From the NCBI GenBank assembly GCA_949987565.1, contig OX465119.1, positions 7,538,694-7,602,693 of the forward strand: 64,000 nucleotides of DNA, in the 5' to 3' direction. Origin of the DNA: Luidia sarsii. Its lineage: Eukaryota; Echinodermata; Asteroidea; Paxillosida; Luidiidae. A model generated the notes under the pieces. That model did no database searches. It saw only the letters and a program-made list of their open reading frames with translations, and was not told where the DNA came from. Position numbers and translations under genes: made by a program. Positions 1 to 12,887 of this stretch are shown one piece after another (within the stretch, counting starts at the first letter, position 1; every line of letters starts with the position of its first letter).

Positions 1-349
1 CTGTCTCTGTCTCTGTCTCTGTCTCTAGTAGCTGTTACTGTCTCTGTCTCTGTTACTGTCTCTGTCTTTGTCTCTGTTTCTGTCTTTGTCTCTGTTTCTG
101 TCTCTGTCTCTATCTCTGTCTCTGTATTTGTCTCTGTCTCTGTCTCTGTCTCTGTCTTTGTCTCTGTCTCTGTCTCTGTCTTTGTCTCTGTCTCTGTCTC
201 TGTCTGTCTATGTCTCTGTCTCTGTTTCTGTCTCTGTCTCTGTCTCTGTCTCTGTCTGTCTATGTCTCTGTCTCTGTCTCTGTCTCTGTCTCTGTCTCTG
301 TCTCTGTCTCTGTCTCTGTCTCTGTCTCTGTCTCTGTCTCAGTCTCTGC
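1..349. repeat. (TCTCTG)n microsatellite
   Basis: Nearly uninterrupted TCTCTG hexamers with TCTTTG and TGTCTA variants run from the window edge. The low-complexity open frames here (Leu/Ser, Val/Ser, Cys/Leu) exist only because the period is a multiple of three. Confidence 0.95.
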
Positions 350-2237
350 CTTCCCCGTTCCATTCTATATTCTCTTCTTGTCTCTACTGACTCAGTTAAT
401 GGTTAATGTATTGTGTCCAAACTACACGAAGGCCTATAATCTTCGGAGTGAACACTGAACACTATGAGCTATTTCTTTGTTTTTGTGCCGGGGTATTGCA
501 AACATGTTGCAATGTTTATATAGCTCAAAGAGAAGTTTAGTCCCAGTCAACAAATAAAAACCAACGCACTAATATTGCTCCACCTATACCAGAGCATATG
601 CAGAAAAACGTGCGGTCGGAAAGTCAAGCCACACGCCAATTATGACGTGCGTGCCATTTCCCCTGCGCTGTGGTCTTGACACAGGGTCAAACTCAAGCAG
701 AGGAGGATGATCGACAATCTTATCAATGGACTATCGATATTTTGAAATTAATAAAAATTATAAAATACACCGCTACAGTGGATGAAACCCACTTAATTGT
801 TTGAAGTATGGGTCAAGAGTGTTTGTGTACTTACTCGTTGTCATGGCAAATACTCACGAACGAAATAGAAGCAAAATCCTACAATGTCAAAAGCGCACAC
901 TGACGACTGTATGTAAATAAACTTGTAAGCGGCACATGGAAATTGCGATATGGAAACAATATGCGAGTGTGCAATCAGATTCGTAACAAAAGATTCACAG
1001 CTACTGGCAAAGTTCCTGTCAAATATATAAACCGGTGCATTGATTTGACGCAAGCCACATTCAGTTGCGCTGTGTGGTGGCGAACGCGTGATGTAAACAG
1101 ACATTTGTTTCCAAGTGGATCGATATAAGTACATCTGTTCTCTATCCATGGAAATGACTGACGGTACTGTTAGTGTTGCACAAGAAACCCAACCCCCGGG
1201 CAAGTATAATTCCTTCAATTATTTGTTCTTTGCCTTAAATTTATAGCCTGTGTGTTATTTGTAGGGCACCTATGCCTTTAAGAAAGGTCCTGCTAGTGCT
1301 AAGATCTCATTGTTTCGAGATCTGAATTCTGGTCATTCAATTCAATAGGCGCCGAGCATTTTGAAGCATGTTTGTTATAATTATGGGAGTAGGATGGGGA
1401 GGATGGGAGTATGATGGGGGGGGGGAGGAGCATTACTGCCAAAATGAGCTTAGGAATCTCCACTGTCTATGTTAGACTCTTCAAAGGACCATTTGATGTT
1501 ATCATTAAAAGGCATCTGACAGAATGCTTCGCATTATCTATATAGAAATGAGTGTCTACATTAAGTTAACATAACAAACACAATATAAGCTCAGAGAGGA
1601 ACGGTGCATGAGAATTTGCGTCAGTAAAAGCAGCGTCTATAGTAGTCTTTTAAATGATACCAGGTGGTTGAATTTTATTTGTTTTTCATCATTTTGTTTT
1701 GTTCAATGGCACTCACTTCGGAGGGTCACAGCAAAGAACGGAACGAAGTGAAACGAAAGTGTAGCAATCTAGTCCGTTTTCATAAACGGCATAGAGCCTG
1801 AATTTCCAGTTTAGTCACGAAGTCTGTGGATAGGGTACGGGTTACCGAGCGCAAAGTCGGGGGGAGGTGTACAGCGGCGTGTAATGCACAGTGACGTTTA
1901 GGCCAATGAAACCCGGCCTTTGTGACTGGACCGTCACCTCTACACAACTAGTACAGCATGCTTGGCGAATTGAAACTCGCAGATGAAAAGGCGGCGTTAT
2001 TAATAAGATGACTATTAGAAGTGCCGTCAAGTCCGTGTGCAAAATGTCTGCTTGCATATTTCCCCCTTGCTGAAGAAAACGTGAGTTGATGGGATTCTGT
2101 GTGAAAGAACTAGTGAAGAGTCCCGGTATGGATGCAAATAATATTTGGACTAATAAAAATGTAGGCCAACTAAATACAAATCAAACATAAAGGTAAAACT
2201 GACCAGCTTCTTTTGACCATTGCACTGGAGACATCTG

Positions 2238-2441
2238 GTTTCGCGCGCGTTCCAGCGTTCTTACCATACGTCTGAGCTATCCAGCCCATAGAGATATTCG
2301 GCAAATATTACATGCTTCTGACTGGCGCCACCCCCCCCCCCGGCAAAAAAGGGTTAACTATTTGGGAAGGCCGCGATCTAAGGGCTTGATAGCTCAGAGG
2401 GCAAGAGTACTTAACATTTGCTCAAAAGTTCGCGCTCAGTC
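2238..2441. repeat. tRNA-like (SINE-type) fragments in opposite orientation
   Basis: The plus strand at about 2380-2441 carries an A-box-like TAGCTCAGAGGG and a weak B-box-like AAGTTCGCGCTC. The minus strand at about 2238-2292 carries GGATAGCTCAGACG followed by a degenerate B region. Neither folds into a complete cloverleaf with an acceptor stem, so these are read as tRNA-derived SINE heads or tRNA pseudogenes, not working tRNA genes. Confidence 0.35.
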
Positions 2442-3344
2442 AGTTTTGTCTTCATTTATTTGTTGAAAGGGAACTTCAATGTTTCAATGGTTGGATTTTT
2501 ATACACCGGCCTGATTAACATCGCAGGGAACGTGCCAACGGATGTGGCTATTGGACCCAACATCCTTTTTCGACTGATAAGGGACTTTGCGTATGCCAGA
2601 TGTGTAGTACTATAGCCCAGGAAGTAAGAGTGTTTAAGCTTGCATGTTATGTAGAATGACGCTCCCAGAAATTCCACTCGTTGAATCTTGTGCTGTCTTT
2701 TATATTCCCGAAGTATCAAACGAAACTCACGATGCATACACGCGAAATGAACGTTATTGCAAGCACATCAAAAGCACTGAAAGGTTTGCCTCTGTTGTTT
2801 GGAAAGCAACACTGGATGTAGAGCGTATTATAAGCTTGCTTTCAAGAAACTGATTTAGTTGAAAAATATAATCGTCATTCCGAACACAGAAAGGATCTTG
2901 TTATTTCTGGCACATAAAAACGGTAAAGTTTTCTTTGCAATTCTTCAAAACTGTTCAAAAGTTCCCAGTCGGTTTTACCTTTTATTTGTTGGACAAAACC
3001 TAATTACATTTAGGATACAGTACTTCGATTTAGAAAGCTAGGATTCTCCTAAACCACCAAGAGAAGGCGATACTCGGATGCTACTCCGCACTCATTCCAC
3101 TACTTAGCCATGGCGTGCCTTGGTTGGAATGGTTAACTACAGGTATAACATAATGCTGAATAGAACCCTGCATTTTCTATTGTATGGTTGTAAATCTCTT
3201 TCCTGATTCGAGATTATTGCTTTAATGTTTGCATAGCCTAAGTAAAAGCCAGAACACTTCCCTGTGCGTGACTTTGATGTGCATACAGTAATGATAATCA
3301 TATGCAGAGTGTTTTTCCTCATGGCAGGGATATGTCGAAACAGA

Positions 3345-3445
3345 AACACAGGCTCCGACGTTTCGATTCTGCAAAGACCTTTCTCATTGGCAAATGTTCT
3401 AATTCTATCAATTCAGCCTGTTAGCAGTTTACAACATTTTGTATC
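3345..3445. mobile_element. Penelope-like element terminal fragment
   Basis: The minus strand at 3352-3395 contains the GAGAAAGGTC...GAATCGAAACGTC block that ends every Penelope-like copy in this window. The adjoining plus-strand text (AGCAGTTTACAACATTTTGT) matches the tail after the same block at 17130-17155 but in the opposite orientation. It is a short inverted remnant without coding sequence. Confidence 0.6.
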
Positions 3446-4205
3446 GATATATCTCATTGCAGAGATGTGTACTTTATTTCATAACTGATTTTCTTTCAAT
3501 GGTTATAGTAGGATATGAGATTGTTTTCGTGAACAGTGAGTCAACTTCCAACTACATTAGTTTTTGCCTCGTCCATGGGTGTGCACATCCCTTGTTGTGT
3601 AGTGTGAATGACACAATGAATGGCCCCACAGCCAGTGAGGGAGTATTTTGTGTTTAAGCACATGTACATGTACATGCGCCTCATACCTCCTTGGTTGAAC
3701 AGTGTAGTAGTATTGGTCCTGTAAATGCCATATAAGAATGTCTGGATAATTCAAGTGTGTTTTGTTTTCATGTTAGGCTATATGCGCTGTTGCCGCTTTT
3801 ATAGAGCAATCACTATTGCTTAAAGCCCCTACACAATATTGGTCGAGGTCAAAGAATAGCATCCATACGTTGTCCGATCCAACACATGCATGAAATAGCA
3901 CATCTGTGAAAATTTCAGCTCAATCCGCCAACCGAGTCTCGAGAAAATCGTGAAAACCGCTTCATTTGTTTCGCGAAACTGCAGCATTTAACGCCGTACT
4001 GTTCCGAAAAATAGTTAAGAACTTGGTGAGACGTAAACATTTTAGGCAGAAATATTTCAGTGCGAGGTTTCTACTATAACCATCTTCAAACTGTGTAAGT
4101 TTTATGTAAATATGTGAACATTTCTGTTCCATACATATAAAGTAAATTCCTAGAGTATCAGTTTTAGTTGTTGATGTGTCTGTTACCTGTCATTTGTGTA
4201 TACAG

Positions 4206-7200
4206 ATAATGGTGGGGCCTCCAGGATGGACGTATGGATGTATGCTGTTGGCGGTGTGATCATTGCCTTGTGTTTAATCATCAATGGCTGTCTTCTACAT
4301 CGAAGATGGTGAGTCTTATCACAAAACATTCAGAAAACAATCATCCACATTTTATCCGATGCAAGTGCACTTGAAATGAGTTGATCAGTGCGTCCCAATG
4401 GACTCCATCAGAGCATACACTTTCTTAATATGTAATGTGCAATATGGTATTCTGTATATATTATAATCATCCTCATTTTAAACCAATTATAATTATATCT
4501 CACTAAATCTAATTCCGTATTTTACATGTCAGGAGTTTTTACAAAATATTGATGTCTTTAATATTATGGATCTTCTATGTTTTTTGTGTGTATTTTGTGT
4601 ATTTTTTATGAAGGGCCAATGTAAGATCTTCTTATTTCATTTTAATTTTACTCTTAATGTATTGCTTATATTTGTGTTTATAAGTTTACGGATAAGTAAG
4701 TTATTTTATCTGGTATGTGTTTTACTATTTTGTTATATGTACTGAGGGCCTCTATGAAAAGCAGTGCTGTGCATTGATTGGAGCTTACCCTCATTAAATA
4801 TTACTCAAAAAAATAAAAATAATAATACACCTTACCAGCTTAGTCACTCTAATAATAAAGACCATTTCGGTGAATTTGTATGAATTTATTTTATTGTAGC
4901 TCAACAACAAGAAGCTCGTTGAATAGCAACACGGCACGGCAGAAACTTAATGACTGTCATTATTTTACTCAACCTACATTAAAAAACGAAGTTGTCAAAA
5001 TTAAGGCGAAAACACAACCACGAGAAAATAGGTGGCATGAGTTGAAAATTGAAGAGTATAAAGTATAGAATCCTTTTTCACAATTTAGCAAGTATTCCTT
5101 TCTTAGAAAGATTAAAATGTTGGGTGCGGACGGCGTCAAGATAACATATCTGACAAATGACAATCGGAAAGATTCCAACGACACAAACACCCGCCGTTTA
5201 CATGTAAATGCGTCGAAGCGATGACAAGAACGAGACAGTGGTTGTAATAGGTGTTCATGCTTTCTCTATGCAGTCGTGTACCGCAGAAAATGGCAATTTC
5301 GGCACATTTTCCACCCTCCCTAGAACGGTTTTCTGTCCTGATGTAAAATGCTTCCCTCATTTTTGAAAAAAAAGAAATGTAGCCTATAGGCCAAACAATT
5401 TTCGAAATAAAAAAAATATCACTCCAATGTCCCATACATTGGAGTGATTTTTTTTTTATTTCGAAAAATTAATTGTCTGTTTAAAAAATTGCAATCAACC
5501 TCCATGCAATTGATGCAGGGGCAGGACTTTTGTAAGGTTCCCCGTTATTTATTCATTTTCAAAGCACCGGAATCAAAAAGTTTGGAGCAATGTGGACGCT
5601 GAGAGAAATTCCGCACCCTGCTATTTTTATGTGCAAGCGATTAGGTTAGTTGCACAAACCACAAAAGCACAGAATCTCTTGTTTATTACCCACGTTTTAT
5701 GGGCCGCGTTATTGTATACTTGAACACGTGAGTTTTTCCTGGCTAAATACGCTATTTCAGTATAGCACTAATTCAGTAAAGAGCGGTGCTTGGAGGTTGA
5801 CGTGACTGCGAGACCCGTTGCCCAAATCGTGTGCTGGATTAATCCATTCTTATCATCTTAAAATGAAATAAGTAATAAACAGGGATTCAAGCAAATGACA
5901 CGGTATGCAATATGGTTATTTTTTATTATAGGAAGAAAATGCGCAGGATATCAGGAGCGAGGGATGAAGAGAGCGGCCGACGTTCATACACGGAGGTTGC
6001 TGGAGAGGAGTCTACTGGACCAGGTGGTCTGACAGATTCCCCAGTCGCCTCTATCCTGAATGACCGAGACGCATCTGACATCCACTGCTCCCCCAGTACA
6101 GCACCGAAGAGTGTGGGGCTGTCTCCTGGCCATTCCGTACCCGACCAGGACCTCGGTGACAGACGACCCTCGTCTGCCAATCGAGTCAAAGTTCTGCCCA
6201 TTGTGCAGCCCTCCGGTAGCTCCCCTAGACTGGCGCCCCAGACCCAGAAACCCGCTGAGAATGCCCCACCGAAAGGTCCAATCAAAAACGAACATCAAGA
6301 GACAGGAGCAGTCTCTGGGTCTGGACACCCTCTGACCTCCGAGAAGACGCCCAAGCGGTTTTCGCCTCAGAGACCGCTCCCTGTGCAGGACGACAGCGGG
6401 GCTTCCAACAATCTGAGCAGCACCAACGTTTACGAGAGCTTGTCTTACTCCGGTCCAAATGTTGCAGTGACGGTAAATGACACTGACAATGCCTCATGTG
6501 TCCCGGCAACAGTCCAAACTAACCCAAACGACCAAGCATATGATTGCCTGAACTTCGGGAGGGAAAAGGGTTTCATCGTTCCCCGAAGAACACAAAACCG
6601 TGTTCCGGACATACTCAAGAGGCGATCCTACAGTTTTGATCATAGCACGTGTTTTGCCATTCCCCATCACACGCCCAGTCCGAGCGATGGACGGAAACAG
6701 CCGGATAAACCAATCCGAGGTAGGAGTGCTAGTGAAAGTCGACAGTCTTATAACTTCTGCTTGAGAAACCAACCGAAAAACACAGTTAAGTTCGCTCTGC
6801 CGGACAAAGATGCAGCAAACGAGGACCCAGTGTACTTTACACTTGAGCCAGGCAGAAGTCAAGAACAGCCCGGTGCTTCAGTCCGTATGAATACCTGTGA
6901 AAGTCGTCAATCTTGTGAAACTTCGCCGGAAAAGTCACCGAAGTCGGTTAATTTCTTTGATTCAGTTTTTGGTGCGTCCAACGCTGACCCTGCGTATTTT
7001 ACACTTGAGCCAGCCGCAGGGGAGGAACAACCCAATGCTTCAATACACAGCGATAGTGCGGGAAGCAGGCGACAGTCCTTGGAAATCCGCCCGCAGAAGT
7101 CGCCGAAGAGGACGGTTGATTTCGCCGATTCACTCCCTGGTGCACCAAACAGCGATCCCGCATACTTCACACTCGAGCCTGGCAAGCTCAATGTCTTCGA

Positions 7201-8326
7201 TCATGATAAGCGATACCGGAGTCTTCCTCCATCCAAAGCTGAATCCGTGGGAAGAGACCACTCCCAAAGATCTTTTAGAATAAAGAAAGGCTTGAACACT
7301 CTGTTCTCCAAAAAATCCAAGGGAGCAGAGAGAAAGACACCGCCCTCATCTCCTCGTAGGGAGGAATGTAATTCAGCCCAGCCTGTAATCTACGACGAAC
7401 CTGGGGCTCCGAAAGCCCCTTCCAAGCAGGTCACCGAAGCCTCCGAGAACACATCTAAGACCAGGGCCCGTTTCTTAAAAGCCTTCCCAAGGAGACGAAG
7501 TAAAAATAAAGCAGAGAAGGTGGTCCAGGCGGATCCCAAAGCATACGAAGACGTCAACGGGACTTACGAACTCCTCGAGGTTCCCCCAGGACATGCTAAG
7601 ACCGAGGACGGGCCATTTTATAACACGCTCGAGTTGAGTCCTGCTTCTTCTCCAAATCCCACTAAGAAAAGGGTTTTACCCCTGATAGGGCAAACTAGGA
7701 CCGGGACTCCGTTGAGACAATACCGTGTCGGCTCAGCACGGCGGGATCTGCCCAGTACACCCAACGAGTATGACAAAATCAGACAGGGTACGCTGCCTGT
7801 TAATCTGATGTCCACGTCCTCTTCGGCTCCTGGAAGCAGACGTGGTTCTAGCCCAAACGATCGAACTCCAACTCTTGATGGTTCGGCAGCATACGAAAAG
7901 CTAGCAATCACCGACAACCAGAAGTCGAACTCAAGGCCGAGTTCACCGTCTGAGGCAGTTCCTCCCGAAGAGGAGCAACCTTACGATCTGCTCAACCCTG
8001 AGACATTTATCAGAGGGGCCCCGATGGGCTCCGTGCAACAATCTACAGCGTACCCAAAGATTGCTCCCAAACCCTCAAAACAAAACGACAGCGCCACCAA
8101 CGTCTACGATTATCTTGATTCGAACTCGGGCCTTCGTCGTGGTTCCATGGACCCAAGGACGCAACCAAAACCCGCGCCCAGGCAGTTAATAAGAAGCAAT
8201 TCCGTGGGTAAGATACAAAAGGTCTTTCCAAAGGTTCAATCTAAACCTTCAACAGCTCCAAAGGATCAATCCATGAAGCCCATGGTACCTGCTAGAAAAT
8301 CTGTTCCCGCCAACGCGAAAAAATGA
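4206..8326 (+). CDS. Receptor-like type I membrane protein with tyrosine-motif cytoplasmic tail (3' part of gene)
   Basis: Two exons are supported. Exon 4206-4308 (after TATACAG, before GTGAGT) encodes a single membrane helix (VGGVIIALCLIINGCLL) followed by HRR. Exon 5932-8326 begins after TTATTATAG; the phase is continuous through a split TGG codon and gives a cytoplasmic tail of about 797 residues. The tail is basic, Ser/Pro-rich and disordered in composition. It carries about twelve tyrosine motifs: DPVYFTLEP (about 6824), DPAYFTLEP (about 6986 and 7154), NGTYELLEV (about 7558), FYNTLELSP (about 7615), plus YEDV, YDKI, YEKL, YDLL and YDYL. PxxP stretches near the C terminus could bind SH3 domains. 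YxxL and YxxV motifs are known SH2/ITIM/ITAM-type docking sites, so a phosphotyrosine signalling role is inferred. The extracellular exons were not found and the family is not identified. A possible AATAAA lies at 8989. Confidence 0.85.
5394..5474. repeat. Long perfect-like hairpin in receptor intron
   Basis: The arms read ACAATTTTCGAAATAAA...ATCACTCCAATG and CATTGGAGTGAT...ATTTCGAAAAATTAATTGT, about 35 bp each, separated by a 7-bp loop (TCCCATA). This resembles a tiny foldback element or a MITE core. It lies in the intron between the TM and tail exons. Confidence 0.75.
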
Positions 8327-10832
8327 GAGCCGAGAAATTATTGTTGAACATCTACAACCAGGTATATATCGTCATTACAGGAGCCATGGAGGTTGTTAAC
8401 AAGCAGCATGGATGCTCCTTTAAAATGACTTTCAAATTCAGTGACTATTTCTTGACTATATCTACGCGCGTATCATTGCGTATCAATACGCTATAATCAA
8501 ATAATAAGATGATGATATGAAATCATAATGGATTGCTTTACAGCTTTGGAATTATAGGCTACATGACAAAGCTTATGAAAGACGTAGGCATCTTGTAACT
8601 GCGTGACAATTATGCAGACAGATTTAATAACTGTACAGTAGGGCCAATATTCTATATATCCCGTGTCTTCTAGTAGGCCTATACTGCATAATTTGTATTA
8701 TAATGATAAATTTCTGTTACATCAGGGCGTTATCATCGTAATCTTATAAACGAAGCATTGATTTCGGGATGTGATGTATCATCTCATGAAAGCATGTAGG
8801 CCTATACATACATTTGATTCTATGTGTGAATGTTTTAAATAGCTGTCTATAATCATAGTTACCGATGCACATCGAAGGACAACATCTCAGTTCAGTTACA
8901 TTTAGCAGATTCAGAATGACTGATCAGTTCAAATAGACACGCAAACTATACTCCTGTGTTCTAAAGAGTGGAGCGTAAATGATTGGCCAATAAATCGATA
9001 CGGTTTACAATCGATACTGGATAATGGATGTCATCGTAGGTTCAATGCCGGGTCATCGGAATATTTGGGGATTTAGTTGCCTAAATACCCAGATTTCTCA
9101 TTAGCACGAAGAGTGACAAGATACGTTTCACAGAAGGAAATAACAAACTGAAAAACCGGGTAGGATTGAGTTCAGTCATGTCGGATAAAAAAGTCAGCAG
9201 AAATAGGTATGTAAACTTGCACGGAATTTAAACAACATTATATTTAGTAGGCCTGTGCGATGTCCGTGTGCATATGGTCCGCATTTGCATTTATCACTTG
9301 AATGTCAATTAATGTATGTACATTATTTACAAATCAGCGAGGCTCACGTACAAAAGACAATCCAAAACGTGGCACGGGAGACCAGGAAAAAGGCCGTGCA
9401 GTGCGTCTGCAACACCCATAATTAACATTCCTGTCACGCACTTTCTATGTTGCAGTACTATAATGTAACGCGAGCAGCACATAATGACTGTGTATTTACT
9501 AGGCATATGTAGGCATATATGATTATAGCGTATATGGCATCAAAAGGTGCTTGGAAAGCTAAGGCTAAAGACTCTTTCAGATACTTGCACATATATTTGC
9601 CGTTGAGCGAATACAAAGAAGACTGGAAAAACAATCCTGGATAACATGAACAGGAAATAGATTGAACAGGAAATATAAAGAACACGGACCTGTTAGAAAC
9701 ATAAATCGTACAATATCACTCAGACGACGTCTTTGCGTTAGGTTTAGACATATTCATAATTATATCAATTTAAACAAATTTATGGAGGCTACCGTAACAG
9801 AAGTGGGATGTTAATCTCTGTGTCAATAAAAGTACACTGACATCCATACGCCCGTTTCTTAAGGTGTTGCTGTTCATACAGTCTGATTTCTTAACCTTAT
9901 CATTTCGAGCGTTTTAATTCTGTGCATACATACATTTGGCCCATTCTTCACCTTACTGAGCGCAATGCTCACATTGACCAATCACAAGCATTCACGGAGA
10001 CTGTGGGAACTGAAGGGGAGGGGTCCATCCCAAAATCCTTGCACATGGCTGCACATTATTATTAGCTTTTTAAAAAAAAAATTAGGGGGGATTCTGGGGA
10101 TAATTAGCAAACAATCGAATCGGCAAAGGGCACAAAGTACAATTTTCAATATAGCTACAAGAACTGAGAAACTTTTGGGTGTGGAATAATTGGCTTTGAA
10201 TGCGAGTGTTTTTGTAGTGTTCAATGGGAGTTCGATTGAGTGTTTTGCAACCCAAGATGTTTTGCTATTATTTTTGAAAGGCCGCCACCTAAGGACTATA
10301 GAATAGATCAAGTCCAGTCAAATCGTCTTTTTAATTTTCACAATAAGTATTTACCTTGTAAACAATCATGTATGTTAGTTCCGACTTTTGTGGTTCAAAA
10401 CCGACTGAGGTGACTATCTCATTTTTTGTTTGACGGGATGGACCTCTTATGCTGAGCAGGTATTCATAAGGAAGTAGTCCTATAATAATAGTTCAATGAT
10501 GGGATGTCTGCAATATTCGGTGCTCACAATAGGGATTTACCAGCAACCATAGGTCCCCATTCTAATACACACACCCTTTCCACAAACATATATTTAATGA
10601 AAAATGTGAATATGTAGATCAAGATACATGTACCAAGCCTCCTAAAATCTGTAGAAAGCTGGCAGGATGCCTGCAAATTGCCAAACTAGACTGTGTGAAA
10701 TTCCAACATTACGGTTGTTGGACATAGTTATCTCTAACACCCTATGGTGGAATGCACCCACAACAAGTCGTCTCTGAAACCCTTTCTTTACACTATGCTA
10801 AAAACAAAATGCCCAAAATGTGTTAAGAAGAA
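8327..10832. other. 3' flank and intergenic sequence, no gene seen
   Basis: AT-rich sequence follows the receptor stop codon. The open frames here (for example 9458-9685 minus and 9965-10311 on both strands) have no domain, splice context or codon pattern that supports them. The first 670 bp to the AATAAA at 8989 may be 3' untranslated region. Confidence 0.5.
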
Positions 10833-10992
10833 ACCTCTCGAGTTGCGACAAGAACATCAAGGTGACTGCTTATTCAACGCTTTTGAAACCATCACTTGAA
10901 TATACGTCAGCCGCCTGGGATCTCTCATCAAAGTAAAACATCCAGTCTGAAAAAAGTTACAACGGCAAGCCGCCTGATTCTGCTCAAACAAA
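10833..10992 (+). mobile_element. Non-LTR retrotransposon reverse-transcriptase fragment (left part)
   Basis: Translation in one frame gives CDKNIKVTAYSTLLKPSLEY followed by TSAAWD. This matches in style the thumb/C-terminal RT segment of CR1/Jockey-type LINEs (LK..AY.TLVRP.LEYAS..WDP). The frame is broken by a stop soon after. The sequence appears to resume at about 11831 after an inserted repeat. Confidence 0.6.
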
Positions 10993-11019
10993 CTACATGT
11001 ACATGCGTAGGGCTGTAGA

Positions 11020-11815
11020 CAGGTCGGAAGAGGGCGCTGTTACACGTGCCCCAAAGCAAGCAGAAATCAGACAGCAGGCAATTTCACGAAACTTCAAATG
11101 TTGTGTGCGCAACATTTTGTTGCGTAACTTACGCAACATTTTGCTGCCTTTTCTGAATAGACCCGTATTCGATGACGTCACGGTATTGTTTATCGGCCAT
11201 CTTGGATTACACACATGAGCACGTCACCGCTATTACCATAAGTCAGCTGTGCATACAAACAACTCTACATGCATGGCGGCAACTTTTGAACTCGTCGTAG
11301 TTGTACTACTACTACTACGTACTACTGCTACTTTTTACTAGTATTAATTACTAGTTGTGCTATGGAGGAATCTCTTTTTATTCCTCCGTGGTTGTACCAT
11401 GGATTGGAGGTACTTGTTTTGTTGAAAGATGATAAGAAATCTTTTTATCGTTTACCCGCTGTACTGACAAGAGAAGGTGACGCAACTCGTACACTTTCGC
11501 TAAAAAGATGGACGAAATGGTTGTCGCGGGTTAATTGTGTACGGATCTATTCCAGCAATAAAGCCAAGAATGTCAAGAGAACTGTAATAAGCCGACCGTG
11601 CAGCATTCGAATTCGCCATGATGACTAACGTAACGTTAAACGAACACAAACGTGCGAGCGAAAGCGTATGTGTGTACTCCAAGATGGCGGATCTCACTGT
11701 TTCTAGTAGCAACGTGACGTCAGTAAAAAGGGTCTATAGTGCACAAAAGAGCCATTGTGCCACAAGACTTAAGCAACATTACGTTGCGTAACTTACGCAA
11801 CTTTTCTTGAAATCG
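11020..11815. mobile_element. MITE-like element with imperfect terminal inverted repeats, inside a LINE fragment
   Basis: The left block at about 11100-11215 (TTGCGTAACTTACGCAAC, then GACCCGTATTCGATGACGTC, then GCCATCTTGGA) is mirrored at about 11685-11815 (CCAAGATGGC, GTGACGTCAGTAAAAAGGGTC, GTTGCGTAACTTACGCAAC). The outer ends were not resolved to the base. LINE RT-like text lies on both sides, which indicates insertion into it. The open frame at 11362-11628 lies between the repeats. Confidence 0.65.
11362..11628 (+). CDS. 88-aa open frame carried inside the MITE-like element, unknown
   Basis: The frame starts MEESLFIPPWLYHGLEVLVL and is rich in Lys/Arg at its C end (KRWTKWLSRVN). It lies wholly between the inverted repeats of the surrounding element. 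It might be the first exon of a transposon protein kept in an internally deleted copy, or chance. No catalytic motif or zinc ligand set is visible. Confidence 0.3.
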   Translation: MEESLFIPPWLYHGLEVLVLLKDDKKSFYRLPAVLTREGDATRTLSLKRWTKWLSRVNCVRIYSSNKAKNVKRTVISRPCSIRIRHDD

Positions 11816-11830
11816 GCTGTTACTTTCTAA

Positions 11831-11925
11831 GATGAAACTGGACTGGTCAATATTAACCTCAACGACTTTGTCCAGCCTACAAGCAATCTACAATAATATC
11901 ATGGAATGACGAGGAATTCCTTCAA
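11831..11925 (+). mobile_element. Non-LTR retrotransposon fragment (right part)
   Basis: The frame MKLDWSILTSTTLSSLQAIY followed by NNIM resembles the LINE RT C-terminal pattern in which a LxWxxLxxRR..RLxxLYxI segment follows the AYxTLVRP block. It is strongly decayed and is assigned mainly because it continues the fragment at 10833-10992 across the inserted repeat. Confidence 0.4.
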
Positions 11926-12039
11926 ATTCGCCAAAAAGTTTCTCAGAACTTATTCTTCGTCTCAACTGTAGGCCTATATGTTTTTTTTTCTTAAATCAAA
12001 TTAAAACAGCAACATTGAAAAATGTTGGTCAGATACAGA

Positions 12040-12091
12040 CGCAGATACAGATGCAGATACATATAGGCCTACAGACACAGAAACAGACAGA

Positions 12092-12175
<84 letters not shown>

Positions 12176-12240
12176 AAGACAGACAGATAGACAGACAGAC
12201 AGAGGGGGAGAGAGATAGAGAGAGATAGAGACAGAAACAG
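12040..12240. repeat. (CAGC)n/(CAGA)n microsatellite
   Basis: CAGC tetramers (about 12093-12130) pass into CAGA tetramers and then GAGA-rich sequence. The Gln-Thr-Asp and Leu-Ser-Val frames here are artefacts of the repeat. Confidence 0.95.
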
Positions 12241-12662
12241 AGCGAGTTGGAAAGGGAAGCCCACTGTTTGGTACGATTTTCCCCGCAAAATCAAGTCGAG
12301 AGGAATTTCATGCACTTAGTTCTGACATTACATGGTGTTGAAAAGGAAAAAGTAAAACACGTAAAAGACTAAACAAATGCTAGATTCTTGAGGAAAATTG
12401 TTTTAAGTGCGCGTAAACTTGCACCAAGCCATTTTGGTTCGGCAATCCAGTGGGTACTAAGGCATGGAGTCAGGGTTGTGTGAATGCCACTAACAAAGAT
12501 ACCTATCCACTCTTCTCCAAGGCTGAATTTCGTAATTTTTTGTAGTCATGGGCAACAGCAGGCAATTAGCAGACGAATACACAATGCATTATTAATTCAA
12601 AAGATTAAAAAAGAAGTTGGTCATAATTATCGACTGTCATGGCTGACTCCAGGAGGGAAGCT

Positions 12663-12887
12663 AGCTTCTCTACTGAAGCCATTACACAACCATACATGCA
12701 CATGCACAAGTCACTGGCTTCTCTACTGAAGCCATATCACAACCATACATGCACATGCACAAGTCACTGGCTTCTCTACTGAAGCCATATCACAACCATA
12801 CATGCACATGCACAAGTCACTGGCTTCTCTACTGAAGCCATATCACAACCATACATGCACATGCACAAGTCACTGGCTTCTCTACAC
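12663..12887. repeat. 53-bp tandem repeat, about four copies
   Basis: Each unit starts with a small palindrome (TGGCTTCTCTACTGAAGCCA) and ends ACATGCACATGCACAAGTCAC. Copies are nearly identical. A related unit occurs in inverted orientation at 17590-17670, so this unit is dispersed as well as tandem. Confidence 0.9.

Larger units (their letters stand above)
350..4205. other. Non-coding stretch upstream of the receptor TM exon
   Basis: No gene could be supported here. A TATA-like ATATATAAA near 1025 is followed by a short open stretch ending at a possible donor (CAAGTATAA, about 1202), but the peptide has no recognisable feature. Upstream exons of the receptor at 4206 must lie here or before the window. 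The stretch contains tRNA-like pieces (2238-2441), a Penelope tail (3345-3445) and an ordinary-looking interspersed repeat around 3810-4010. Confidence 0.5.

Noticed and set aside
841..1218. 125-aa minus-strand frame
   Set aside because: No domain, no splice or promoter support, and the overlapping plus strand is equally open.
2238..2441. Functional tRNA genes
   Set aside because: Box-like words exist but no full cloverleaf or acceptor stem could be formed.
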